64,000 nt of DNA from Acinetobacter pullicarnis (GTDB taxonomy: Bacteria > Pseudomonadota > Gammaproteobacteria > Pseudomonadales > Moraxellaceae): NCBI RefSeq assembly GCF_006352475.1, contig NZ_VCMZ01000001.1, positions 2,852,001-2,916,000 on the forward strand. Direction: 5' to 3'. The notes below the pieces were generated by a model. The model searched no databases. It saw only the letters and a program-made list of their open reading frames with translations, and had not been told where the DNA came from. Made by a program: the position numbers and the translations under genes. Shown here piece after piece: positions 9,889 through 18,304 of the stretch (position 1 is the stretch's first letter; each line of letters opens with the position of its first letter).

Positions 9889-10827
9889 ATGAATAGCATA
9901 TTACAATTTCATGCTTCGCCTTATACCCACTTTATGCAAGAAACCAAAGTTGATTTAGGCAATGGGATTCAACTGCATGTTGAAATTGGTGGCAAGCCTG
10001 AGGATCCCTGCATTCTGTTGATTATGGGCTTAGGTGCTCAGTTGTTATTCTGGCCTGATTTCTTTTGTAAGATGCTGATTGATCAAGGCTTTCGAGTTAT
10101 TCGTTTTGATAATCGCGATATTGGTCTCTCCTCCAAAGTCCGTGAGCATACTCAGCGTCTCAATACCTATAAGCTGATGGGCCGTTTTAGTTTGGGTCTA
10201 AAAAATCAGGGAGCAGCCTATACGCTGTTTGACATGGCGGAAGATACCGTCCTGCTGATTGATCGCTTAGGCTTGGACAAACCCCATATTCTTGGTGCCT
10301 CTATGGGCGGCATGATTGCACAGATTTTGGCAGCGAAGCATCCAGATAAGATTGGAAAGCTAGGATTACTTTTCACCAGTAACAATCAACCTTTTCTGAT
10401 GCCTCCCTTCCCCAAACAGCTTGCTGGGCTATTGGCTAAACCAACATCTCGCGATGAAAATGCTATTGTGAATCACTCTTTAAAAGTATTTAATATCATT
10501 GGTTCGCCTGGCTATGTTAATCAAGTCGATACAATACAAACAGCACGCAAACTATATCGCAGAAGTTACTACCCTGCGGGTGTACTTCAACACTTTTTAG
10601 CCATATTATGTAGCGGTTCATTGTTGAAGTTAGACAAAACGATTCATGCGACCACTTTAGTGGTACATGGCGCTCGCGACCGCTTACTCCCGCCAAGTCA
10701 TGGTCGGGCCGTTGCAAAAGCGATTCCTGGTGCTAAGTTTGAATTAATTGAAGGCATGGGACATGATATGCCACCGCACTTTATTCCTGAACTTAGCAGT
10801 TTATTTGCACATCATTTTAAATCTTGA
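9889..10827 (+). CDS. estB: Alpha/beta-hydrolase fold esterase
   Basis: The protein has the alpha/beta-hydrolase landmarks: an oxyanion-side segment LIMGLGAQ, nucleophile elbow GASMGG near residue 135, acid residue in VVHGARDRLLP, and catalytic His in GMGHDMPPH near the C-terminus. It lies between rubB and oxyR, the position of estB in the described ADP1 operon, which supports the symbol. The natural substrate is unknown; an ester formed in hydrocarbon metabolism would fit the context. I prefer ATG 9889 because AGGA at 9877-9880 is well spaced for it. ATG 9880 is in frame and would add three residues. The gap to oxyR is 13 bases. Confidence 0.88.
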   Translation: MNSILQFHASPYTHFMQETKVDLGNGIQLHVEIGGKPEDPCILLIMGLGAQLLFWPDFFCKMLIDQGFRVIRFDNRDIGLSSKVREHTQRLNTYKLMGRFSLGLKNQGAAYTLFDMAEDTVLLIDRLGLDKPHILGASMGGMIAQILAAKHPDKIGKLGLLFTSNNQPFLMPPFPKQLAGLLAKPTSRDENAIVNHSLKVFNIIGSPGYVNQVDTIQTARKLYRRSYYPAGVLQHFLAILCSGSLLKLDKTIHATTLVVHGARDRLLPPSHGRAVAKAIPGAKFELIEGMGHDMPPHFIPELSSLFAHHFKS

Positions 10828-10840
10828 ACACTAGGACACT

Positions 10841-11746
10841 ATGGCTGCATTACCTTCCCTAAGACAGCTGTCATATTTGGTGACACTGTCTGAAACCCTC
10901 CATTTTACCGAGGCTGCGCGTCGTTCATTTGTCACCCAATCGACTTTGTCTGGTGGGATCATGGAACTCGAACGTTTATTGGGTGGCGTACTTGTTGAAC
11001 GTGATCGACAAAATGTGCGCCTAACACCGTTGGGTGAGCAAGTTGTTGGACGTGCTCGTGTTCTGCTTGCAGATGCACAAGACCTGATGCGCCTCAGCCG
11101 TGAAATGAGTGAACCACTCACTGGCGATCTGCATCTGGGCATCATTCCAACCATTGCACCTTTTATTCTGTCACGACTGTTAGAAGAAGTGCATCTACAA
11201 CTGCCAAAAATTCAGCTCCACCTACACGAAGCGCAAAGTGACAAAATCGTAGAGCGCTTGGAGCATGGTCAGCTTGATATGATTATGCTGGCACTGCCTT
11301 TTGATACCCGTGGCTTAAAAGTAGCTGAAGTTGCAAAAGAAAACTTATATTTGGTGTGTAATATCGACGATAAAAAATCGATACAAGCGCAAAGCTTAGA
11401 AGACTTAGATTTGGCACATTTGATGTTGCTTGAAGAAGGTCATTGCCTGCGCGATCACACTTTAAGTGCTTGCCCAATTGATGAACGCAAAAATGATCAC
11501 CGCTTAAAAGCCAGCTCATTGCCAACATTGGTTGAAATGGTCAGTGCCAACTTAGGCTTCACCCTGCTGCCAGAAATTGCCACACACACCAGCATGCTGA
11601 AGAACAATGAACAACTGATTATTAAGCCGATTCAAAATGCGCCAACGCGTGTGCTCGCCTTAATTACCCGCAAAAGCACCCCATTACAAAGTGAATTTGA
11701 TGTGGTTCTACAAATTTTGCAGAAAATTACTGCGGATTTGCATTAA
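10841..11746 (+). CDS. oxyR: LysR-family hydrogen-peroxide sensor/regulator OxyR
   Basis: The 301-residue protein has an N-terminal winged helix-turn-helix (LRQLSYLVTLSETLHFTEAA) and a LysR-type substrate-binding domain. Redox Cys residues sit in the OxyR-specific context EEGHCLRDHTLSAC. These correspond to the Cys199/Cys208 pair of E. coli OxyR, with the same nine-residue spacing. Oxidation of this pair activates transcription of peroxide-defence genes. It is the last gene of the rubB-estB-oxyR group, 13 bases after estB, and a bidirectional terminator follows. OxyR beside rubredoxin genes is the documented ADP1 arrangement. Confidence 0.93.
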   Translation: MAALPSLRQLSYLVTLSETLHFTEAARRSFVTQSTLSGGIMELERLLGGVLVERDRQNVRLTPLGEQVVGRARVLLADAQDLMRLSREMSEPLTGDLHLGIIPTIAPFILSRLLEEVHLQLPKIQLHLHEAQSDKIVERLEHGQLDMIMLALPFDTRGLKVAEVAKENLYLVCNIDDKKSIQAQSLEDLDLAHLMLLEEGHCLRDHTLSACPIDERKNDHRLKASSLPTLVEMVSANLGFTLLPEIATHTSMLKNNEQLIIKPIQNAPTRVLALITRKSTPLQSEFDVVLQILQKITADLH

Positions 11747-11791
11747 GTGTGCCCGATCTCCATAAAGAGATCCGCATAAAGAGAACAGCAA

Positions 11792-11819
11792 AAAAATAGC
11801 CGCAATCGCGGCTATTTTT
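11792..11819. terminator. Bidirectional terminator between oxyR and ispA
   Basis: The stem AATAGCCGC/GCGGCTATT encloses an AATC loop. It is flanked by A-run and T-run, so it works on both strands for the convergent oxyR (+) and ispA (-). Confidence 0.85.
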
Positions 11820-11846
11820 AGGTCTAACAAATGTGATCGAATAAAA

Positions 11847-12758
11847 TTAACTTTGTCGTTCCAAGAGAAACTGAGAAACTTGATGTAATTGCTCCGCCCC
11901 TGTTTCAAAATAGGCCAAGGCGCTAAAAGCTTGATCATGCAATTGCTGGGCATATTGCTGCGCTTGTTCAAGTCCCATCAAAGCAGGATAAGTTGATTTT
12001 TCAACTTGTTGATCTTTGCCTGCTGTTTTGCCTAAAACTGCTGTTTCTGCAGTAATGTCCAAAATATCATCTTGAACTTGGAATGCAAGACCGATGGCTA
12101 AACCAAAATTACGCAGTTGCACAATTGCTGGATCACCGGTTTCAAAGATCGTGACCGCTGCCATCATGATCGCAGCCTGAATTAAAGCACCGGTCTTATT
12201 GCGATGAATTTCTTCAAGATGTGCTTGATCAACACGACGGCCTTCTGCTTGTAAATCGAGAACTTGGCCACAGACCATTTTTGAGCTGGCGGTTGCAAGT
12301 AACTGCATTTGTTTGAGCACAATTGCTGCAGGTACACTGTGCATTTGATCAAATAGGCGACTGCCTAAAATTTCAAAAGCCATCGATTGCAAAATATCAC
12401 CTGCCAACAATGCAGTATCTTCACCATAAGCCACATGACAAGTTGGTTGACCACGGCGTAGTAAGTCGTTGTCCATGCACGGTAAATCATCATGCGCCAA
12501 TGAGTAGCAATGGATTAACTCAATTGCAACCGCAGCACGACGCACCGCTGCATAATTGGGGTGATTGGCTTTCAACTGTGCCGTTGCGTAACAAAGCGCA
12601 GGACGCACCCGCTTACCACCCAGCATCACAGTATGATGTACTGCCGCTTTTAACGGCTCAGGAAGAGAAAAACCATCTAAAGCCACTTGCAGATCCTGTT
12701 GGATTTGCTGTTGTGCTTGTTGCAGAACTTCTGCATTCAAATTGAGAAGTATGGTCAC
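11847..12758 (-). CDS. ispA: Polyprenyl diphosphate synthase (geranyl/farnesyl type)
   Basis: This enzyme condenses isopentenyl diphosphate with allylic diphosphates to make farnesyl diphosphate for quinones, undecaprenyl phosphate and other isoprenoids. The 303-residue protein has the first Asp-rich motif in YSLAHDDLPCMDNDLLRRG and the second in FQVQDDILD. GGKRVRPALCY is the substrate-binding segment. The short-chain IspA type is inferred from length and from the residues before the first Asp-rich motif. No dxs or xseB neighbour is present. It starts at GTG or ATG near 12758 (protein MTILLNLNAEVLQQ). Confidence 0.92.
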   Translation of the reverse strand: MTILLNLNAEVLQQAQQQIQQDLQVALDGFSLPEPLKAAVHHTVMLGGKRVRPALCYATAQLKANHPNYAAVRRAAVAIELIHCYSLAHDDLPCMDNDLLRRGQPTCHVAYGEDTALLAGDILQSMAFEILGSRLFDQMHSVPAAIVLKQMQLLATASSKMVCGQVLDLQAEGRRVDQAHLEEIHRNKTGALIQAAIMMAAVTIFETGDPAIVQLRNFGLAIGLAFQVQDDILDITAETAVLGKTAGKDQQVEKSTYPALMGLEQAQQYAQQLHDQAFSALAYFETGAEQLHQVSQFLLERQS

Positions 12759-13122
12759 ATTCGCCTCGAATTTATGTTGGCAACTCAGTCCAAAAACAAG
12801 TAATAGAAAATTGTTAAGTCAATCAAAATAACAGCATGCAATGGAACGTCCATTTACAGCAGTGTCTGCGAGTTTATACCAAATCAAAGGCAATTACTGA
12901 TCAATTTGGCAGCACCCTTTTGCAATCTGAATCAACGTATTTGCATCAATCGGGCTTAGGCTTCAACCCAGCTTGGTATTTCTAGTTATATCGTTGTACG
13001 GTGCAACCTCAAGATTAAAGTAAAAGTGCTGATGGCTTTGGCATTGCACTGCAAAGGATTTAGCTCAAAAGCAATCCCTCCCAGCCTTAATACCAGTCAG
13101 CACCTCTCCCTCATTCCACTGC
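12759..13122. other. Intergenic region with one short possible ORF
   Basis: This 364-base gap lies between ispA and the prpF-like gene, upstream of ispA and downstream of prpF. It contains a 49-codon open frame on the plus strand, listed separately. Otherwise I see no RNA gene, strong hairpin or repeat. Confidence 0.5.
12836..12985 (+). CDS. Possible small ORF or gene remnant (49 codons)
   Basis: ATG 12836 to TAG 12983-12985 encodes MQWNVHLQQCLRV ... LGFNPAWYF. The amino acid composition looks protein-like and the frame is divergent from ispA. However, no ribosome binding site precedes the ATG and I recognise no family. It could be a genuine small protein, the 5' remnant of a decayed gene, or chance. 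Confidence 0.25.
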   Translation: MQWNVHLQQCLRVYTKSKAITDQFGSTLLQSESTYLHQSGLGFNPAWYF

Positions 13123-14310
13123 TTAGAAAGAATCACCTGGAATGCGTACCCAACCTTCCATCAATACACGAGCACTGCGGCTCATCAAGGCTTTTTTCAC
13201 TTGCCATTGACCATTTTCAAGCTTCGCTTCTGCGCCCACACGTAACGTTCCTGAAGGATGGCCAAAACGCACTGCTGCTTTTTGCCCACCACCCGCAGCC
13301 AAATTGACCAAGGTATTGGGAACTGCCGCCGCAGCACCAATCGCAACCGCAGCTGTGCCCATCATGGCATGGTGTAATTTACCCATCGACAAGGCACGTA
13401 CCAACACATCAATATCATCGACAGCAATGGCTTTACCACTGGATGCGGTATAGGCTTGCGCTGCTGCCACAAAGGCCACTTTGGGGGTATGTTGACGACT
13501 GGCTGCTTCGCTGACATCTTGAATTAGACCCATTTTCAAAGCACCATAAGCACGAATTTTTTCAAAACGTTCTAGGGCCGCAGTGTCGTTATTAATGTCG
13601 TCTTGTAACTCAGTCCCGTTATAACCCAATGCGTCAGCTTGAATGAAAATGGTTGGAATGCCGGCATTAATTAAAGTGGCTTGGAAAGTACCGACTTCTG
13701 GTACTTCAAGGGTATCGACAACATTACCTGTCGGGAACATCGCACCGCCATCTTCACCATCATCAGCAGGATCTAAAAATTCAATCTGTACTTCTGCTGC
13801 TGGGAAAGTTACGCCATCCAATTCAAAATCACCGGTTTCTTGAACTTGACCATTGGTGATTGGCACATGTGCAATGATGGTTTTTTGAATATTGACCTGC
13901 CAAATACGTACAGTGCAAATGCCATTTTCTGGAATACGGGATGCATCCACCAAACCTTGGCTAATCGCAAAAGAACCAACCGCTGCAGTTAAATTACCGC
14001 AGTTACCACTCCAATCAACAAAGGCTTTGTCGATAGCAACTTGACCAAACAAATAATCCACATCATGTTCAGCTTGATGACTTTTACTCAAAATCACCGT
14101 TTTACTGGTACTTGAGGTAGCTCCCCCCATACCATCGGTTTGTTTTCCATAAGGATCTGGACTGCCAATCACCCGTAACAGAATACGATCTCGTGCCTCA
14201 CCTGCCACTTGTGCAACTTCAGGTAAATCATCTAATTTAAAGAAGACCCCCTTGCTGGTTCCCCCACGCATATAGGTTGCAGGAATTTTTATTTGTGCAG
14301 CAAAGCTCAT
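13123..14310 (-). CDS. prpF: PrpF-family isomerase (2-methylaconitate isomerase-like)
   Basis: The 395-residue protein belongs to the PrpF family (diaminopimelate-epimerase-like fold). The N-terminal signature RGGTSKGVFF is near residue 14, followed by PYGKQTDGMGGATSSTSK near 52 and DWSGNCGN near 103. PrpF converts trans- to cis-2-methylaconitate-type intermediates beside AcnD in the methylcitrate cycle of propionate breakdown; relatives act on other dicarboxylates. Here there is no prpB, prpC or acnD next to it, so substrate and pathway are uncertain. The start at ATG 14310 is chosen over GTG 14316 because AGGA lies 8 bases before the ATG. Confidence 0.8.
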   Translation of the reverse strand: MSFAAQIKIPATYMRGGTSKGVFFKLDDLPEVAQVAGEARDRILLRVIGSPDPYGKQTDGMGGATSSTSKTVILSKSHQAEHDVDYLFGQVAIDKAFVDWSGNCGNLTAAVGSFAISQGLVDASRIPENGICTVRIWQVNIQKTIIAHVPITNGQVQETGDFELDGVTFPAAEVQIEFLDPADDGEDGGAMFPTGNVVDTLEVPEVGTFQATLINAGIPTIFIQADALGYNGTELQDDINNDTAALERFEKIRAYGALKMGLIQDVSEAASRQHTPKVAFVAAAQAYTASSGKAIAVDDIDVLVRALSMGKLHHAMMGTAAVAIGAAAAVPNTLVNLAAGGGQKAAVRFGHPSGTLRVGAEAKLENGQWQVKKALMSRSARVLMEGWVRIPGDSF

Positions 14311-14556
14311 GATCACGATCCTTTTATGTTGTTGTGATGTTTTGAAAGATGTTACAAGTCAATATCATAGCCTTTTTTTCTGGCTAAATATAATCTTCAT
14401 GACCTTAGTCTAAAAAGCATCTGAATGCAAAAACCACGAATCCTGCATCACAATGTTGACTTATTTAAAACCTTACTAAAATTATGACTTTAGTAAGTTC
14501 TCTATTTAGATTTCCATAAAGTTCAGTTTTTCAACAGGAATCTCTCTAGGCGAAGT

Positions 14557-15987
14557 GTGATCAATCTATTACAATCCTGTTTTTATACTTCCCCTTTTGA
14601 GTTAAAGACCTTGAGTAACGAATCAACAAAATTACAACGCGGTCTAAAAAATCGGCATATTCAATTGATCGCCATGGGTGGTGCAATTGGTACAGGCTTA
14701 TTTTTAGGCTCTGGGCACGTGATCCAACAAGCGGGCCCCTCCATTATTTTAGGCTATGCCATTGGTGGATTTATCGTTTTTCTGTTCATGCGACACTTAG
14801 GCGAGATGATCGTGCATGAACCGGTTGCTGGTTCTTTCAGCCATTTTGCCAATAAGTACTGGGGTAAGTTCCCCGGCTTCTTGACCGGCTGGAACTATTG
14901 GATGCTGTATATTTTGGTGGCAATGACCGAGCTCACCGCCGTCGCCAAATATGTCCATTATTGGTGGCCACATATTGAACCGTGGATGTCTGTGCTGTTC
15001 TTCTTCGTCCTTGTCACGGTTGTGAATTTAGCCAATGTACGCTTCTATGGCGAATCTGAATTCTGGCTATCGATTATTAAAGTCTCCGCCATTATTGCCA
15101 TGATTGTCTTTGGTATTTACCTGCTCATGATGGCTGGCCCTGATTCAACCGCATCATTTAGCAACTTATGGTCGCAAGGTGGCTTCTTCCCGAACGGTTA
15201 TGACAGTCTATTTTATATGCTGGCCTTTTTGATGTTTGGTTATGGTGGTATTGAACTGGTTGGAATGGCCGCGGCTGAAGCCAAAGATCCTGAAAAGACC
15301 ATCCCCAAAGCCATTAACCAAGTGGTACCACGTATTTTAATTTTCTACGTTGGTGCAATGACCATTCTTTTATCATTGGTGCCTTGGAATCAACTGCAAC
15401 TCGGTAGCCTCGATCAAAGTCCATTTGTGATGGTCTTTGGCATGATCGGAATTGGTTGGGCTGCTCATTTGGTCAACTTTATTATTTTAACCGCTGCGCT
15501 ATCTGTATATAACAGTGGCATGTATGCCAATAGTCGTATGTTGTTCGGTCTGGCCAAACAAGGCAATGCCCCTAAAATATTTGCTAAAGTGAATAAACAA
15601 GGTGTGCCAATTCCTGCAGTGTTGTTCTCAGCCATCCTGATTTTTGGCTGTGTGATTCTCAACTATAAAGTGCCTGAAGATGCGCTGAGCCATTTAATCT
15701 ATGTCGTCGTCGGTGCGCTGGTGTTGAACTGGGCCATGATTAGCTGGACACATTTGAAATTTAAGCGTGCCATGATCATCCAAAATAAAACCACCAAATA
15801 CCCTGCACTTTGGTATCCGTACAGCAACTATTTGGTGTTGGGTTTTATCGCCGTGGTGCTCTATATCATGTGGACTCAAGGCTTTAAAGAGTCGGTGATT
15901 ATGATTCCATTCTGGATCACGCTCATGATTGTGTTCTATGATTATTTAAATCCTAAAGACGTCAAGGATATTAAAGACCTCGAGTAA
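14557..15987 (+). CDS. APC-superfamily amino acid permease
   Basis: An inner-membrane amino acid/proton symporter of the amino acid transporter (AAT) family, with about 12 membrane helices. The signature LQRGLKNRHIQLIAMGGAIGTGLFLGSG opens the first helix, and the conserved GYGGIELVGMAAAEAKDPEK lies mid-protein. It resembles E. coli ProY/CycA in layout. The substrate cannot be fixed. Start choice is open: GTG 14557 has AGG six bases before it. TTG 14611 (MSNESTKLQRGL, 458 residues) would give the more usual short N-terminus. It is divergent from the prpF-like gene and followed by tRNA-Arg. Confidence 0.88.
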   Translation: MINLLQSCFYTSPFELKTLSNESTKLQRGLKNRHIQLIAMGGAIGTGLFLGSGHVIQQAGPSIILGYAIGGFIVFLFMRHLGEMIVHEPVAGSFSHFANKYWGKFPGFLTGWNYWMLYILVAMTELTAVAKYVHYWWPHIEPWMSVLFFFVLVTVVNLANVRFYGESEFWLSIIKVSAIIAMIVFGIYLLMMAGPDSTASFSNLWSQGGFFPNGYDSLFYMLAFLMFGYGGIELVGMAAAEAKDPEKTIPKAINQVVPRILIFYVGAMTILLSLVPWNQLQLGSLDQSPFVMVFGMIGIGWAAHLVNFIILTAALSVYNSGMYANSRMLFGLAKQGNAPKIFAKVNKQGVPIPAVLFSAILIFGCVILNYKVPEDALSHLIYVVVGALVLNWAMISWTHLKFKRAMIIQNKTTKYPALWYPYSNYLVLGFIAVVLYIMWTQGFKESVIMIPFWITLMIVFYDYLNPKDVKDIKDLE

Positions 15988-16073
15988 TTCACCAAGCTCC
16001 CGTTAAAGTCTCACTCAGGTCACTTTATCGGGAGTTTGCTTGATTGCGTTGATTTTTAAAGCTAAACATTTGT

Positions 16074-16101
16074 TTGTAAAGTTTAATTTTAATACTATAA
16101 T
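16074..16101 (+). promoter_or_regulatory. Promoter of tRNA-Arg
   Basis: A -35 box TTGTAA (16074-16079), a 16-base spacer and a perfect -10 box TATAAT (16096-16101) precede tRNA-Arg at 16112. Transcription would start only a few bases before the tRNA. Confidence 0.7.
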
Positions 16102-16111
16102 CTCGACTGTT

Positions 16112-16187
16112 GCGCCCTTAGCTTAACTGGATAGAGCAGTTGCCTCCTAAGCGACCGACGTGGGTTCGAGTCCCGCAGAGCGCACCA
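16112..16187 (+). tRNA. tRNA-Arg (anticodon CCU)
   Basis: A full cloverleaf of 76 bases with encoded CCA. The D stem is GCTT/GAGC (T-G wobble at its end). The anticodon stem GTTGC/GCGAC surrounds loop CTCCTAA, anticodon CCT, reading AGG. The T stem GTGGG/CCCGC encloses TTCGAGT. The acceptor stem has one C-A mismatch (position 5 with 68). Its 3' side borders the restriction/effector region, the usual side for tRNA-targeted integration. Confidence 0.93.
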
Positions 16188-16225
16188 TAGATTAAATATA
16201 AGTAATTTAATTCAATAACTTAAAA

Positions 16226-16256
16226 GCTTAACCTGTATGGGTTAGGCCTTTTTTTG
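16226..16256 (+). terminator. Terminator after tRNA-Arg
   Basis: The stem GCTTAACC (16226-16233) pairs with GGTTAGGC (16240-16247), with one U-G pair and a TGTATG loop. A run of seven T follows. Confidence 0.75.
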
Positions 16257-16288
16257 TTGGGGTTAAATTTCAATTTTACATAAAAATT

Positions 16289-18304
16289 TCAGCCACTACA
16301 GCCTTGTCGTACTTCAGATACTTGTATATCCACCGCTTTAAAATATTCCTCATATTCTATAATCATCTCTTGGCAATGCTTCTGAGCCAAATCATCTGAC
16401 CATTGTGTATTGTTATAAATTAGAGCCAACTTAAATGATTCTATTTTAATTAGCATCTTTTCGATAAACTTCTCACGCTTGACTCTAAAAGTATTATTAC
16501 TAAATTCTGAATTTAGACTGCGCGATACCAAGCCCAAATTACCAAAAGAATCTAAGAATTCAGTCGTGACTTGATTTGGATCTGCTTGTTTAGGGGATTG
16601 CGGAGATACATGTTCAACTGAGTTCTTGGCGGTCATGCGGTATGCTTGCCATGCTGTGCCTCTATCTTTACTCTTTTCCCACAAGATATATTCAAGCTTA
16701 TAGAACCAATAATGAGAAAAACTAACGCCTTGATTTTGCTCTAGGATAGATTGCATATCTTGCAAATTACCATTGTGATCCCATGTCTTCTCCAAGAATT
16801 TTCGAGTACGCTCGATTAAAGATTCTTCACGCTGAGTACACAACAAGTAGTTATCAAGAAACTTCAAATAAATTTGTACATTTTCGCTGCCGTAGTCCAA
16901 CAAGAATTTCAATAATGGTGTTAACCAATAATGTGTAGTCAATTGCTGAGAGTGATATAACATGCTTTGTAACATGGCAAATGCGCTATTCTGATTATGA
17001 CTTTCTCGAACTACACGTTGGTAGCCCTTACTTTCATTCATTCTTAAGCCACGAATTGCATGGCATTCTTCCTCACCATCAGTGGCAATAATCCACTTAA
17101 TCACATGTAAATCAAATTGATACCGACAAGCCCAAAGTATCTCAATAAATGATTTCACTTCTGACTCATGTTCTAACTTATTGTTGTCGTTCTTGAGCCA
17201 ATACATATTAAAAATACTTAATAAATCCTTATCTAGGATTTTTTGAATATCAGGCCGTTTGTGACGAACAAGAAAAATTCGTAGTACATGTTGGAGTAAC
17301 ATTGGAAAAGTGATAATACTACGTACCCGATCTGTTTCACCGACCTCGTTCATATCCACGTCATTATTAACATCGGCAACTTCAGCAAATGGACCGTGTT
17401 CAGAAAGAATACTATTTAAATTCAATTCAACCGTTTTCTTTTCTTTATATAATTGCTTTAAAGCAGCCAGTACTTTTTCTGGTTTGGCTAAATCTTGCTG
17501 ATCTACATGCCCCTGATTAAATAAAGCCGTGAGCTTTATCCCTGTAGTTGCTCTTAAATTTCGCTCTACATAATCAGTCATATAAGAACAGGCATCCCAC
17601 ATCTGCCCATAAACTTCACGCTCTGCATTATCTTGTATCTTTGCAAGTAAACGTGCCTTTAAAATCTCATGATGTTGTAGTTGAATCCCACGGTTATTAA
17701 TCACTTCAAATAATTTATTTAAATCCGTCTGCACAGGAACTTTAGTCAGTACAAGCTGAACGCTTTCTAAAATATACCGACTCAACTGCGTTAAACAGAT
17801 ATTTGTTAATGCATTAAAATAGCCGTTAATTTCTTGGATGGCCTGACTTAAGTTATGTGCTTTCGCTGTATTTGTTGGTTCACCATCATTCAAAAGTATT
17901 TCAAAAAACTCAGTGACTTCTGGCCGAATGGCAAACTGAATGCGAGAAATCTGCTTATCATTGTCTTTTAAACAGCGATAAGCATCTAAATGATTAACCT
18001 CACCTTTTGCACGTTGTTTAATTAAGCGTTGCATCGCAATACTGATCAGCCATAGCGTGGTAAATCGTTGTTGACCATCAATAAGATCAAGTACAGGTTG
18101 TGCATTCTGACCTGTTTGCTGAATAACCAGTGTACCGCCCAAATAAAAAACATCTTTATTGTCGTTACAAGCCTCGACCAAATCATCAAGAAGAATCTTA
18201 ATCTGATCAGCCCCCCAGACATATAAACGTTGATACATTGGGATATTAAAAATTTGTTTATCACGAATAATATCTTGGATGGTGATTAAATTCGATTCAT
18301 ACAT
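16289..18304 (-). CDS. DUF262 + DUF1524 (HNH-like) protein, GmrSD/SspE-like
   Basis: The 671-residue protein has an N-terminal DUF262 domain, with IPMYQRLYVWG near residue 21 and the hallmark DGQQR at 76-80. The C-terminal DUF1524-like segment has EH at 564-565, GNL Asn at 589 and a further Asn near 598 (LNSEFSN), matching the H-N-N spacing of HNH-type nucleases. DUF262-DUF1524 fusions include GmrSD-type modification-dependent endonucleases and SspE of phosphorothioate defence. Those use nucleotide hydrolysis by the DUF262 part to license DNA cutting. The ATG overlaps the stop of the preceding DUF262 gene by 8 bases, with AAGGA upstream, so the two are translationally coupled. Defence against modified phage DNA is inferred. 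Confidence 0.85.
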   Translation of the reverse strand: MYESNLITIQDIIRDKQIFNIPMYQRLYVWGADQIKILLDDLVEACNDNKDVFYLGGTLVIQQTGQNAQPVLDLIDGQQRFTTLWLISIAMQRLIKQRAKGEVNHLDAYRCLKDNDKQISRIQFAIRPEVTEFFEILLNDGEPTNTAKAHNLSQAIQEINGYFNALTNICLTQLSRYILESVQLVLTKVPVQTDLNKLFEVINNRGIQLQHHEILKARLLAKIQDNAEREVYGQMWDACSYMTDYVERNLRATTGIKLTALFNQGHVDQQDLAKPEKVLAALKQLYKEKKTVELNLNSILSEHGPFAEVADVNNDVDMNEVGETDRVRSIITFPMLLQHVLRIFLVRHKRPDIQKILDKDLLSIFNMYWLKNDNNKLEHESEVKSFIEILWACRYQFDLHVIKWIIATDGEEECHAIRGLRMNESKGYQRVVRESHNQNSAFAMLQSMLYHSQQLTTHYWLTPLLKFLLDYGSENVQIYLKFLDNYLLCTQREESLIERTRKFLEKTWDHNGNLQDMQSILEQNQGVSFSHYWFYKLEYILWEKSKDRGTAWQAYRMTAKNSVEHVSPQSPKQADPNQVTTEFLDSFGNLGLVSRSLNSEFSNNTFRVKREKFIEKMLIKIESFKLALIYNNTQWSDDLAQKHCQEMIIEYEEYFKAVDIQVSEVRQGCSG

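Noticed and set aside
16112..16187. attL/attR pair for an integrated element at tRNA-Arg
   Set aside because: I could not find a second copy of the tRNA 3' end near 26.9-29.1 kb and there is no integrase, so no attachment sites are listed.
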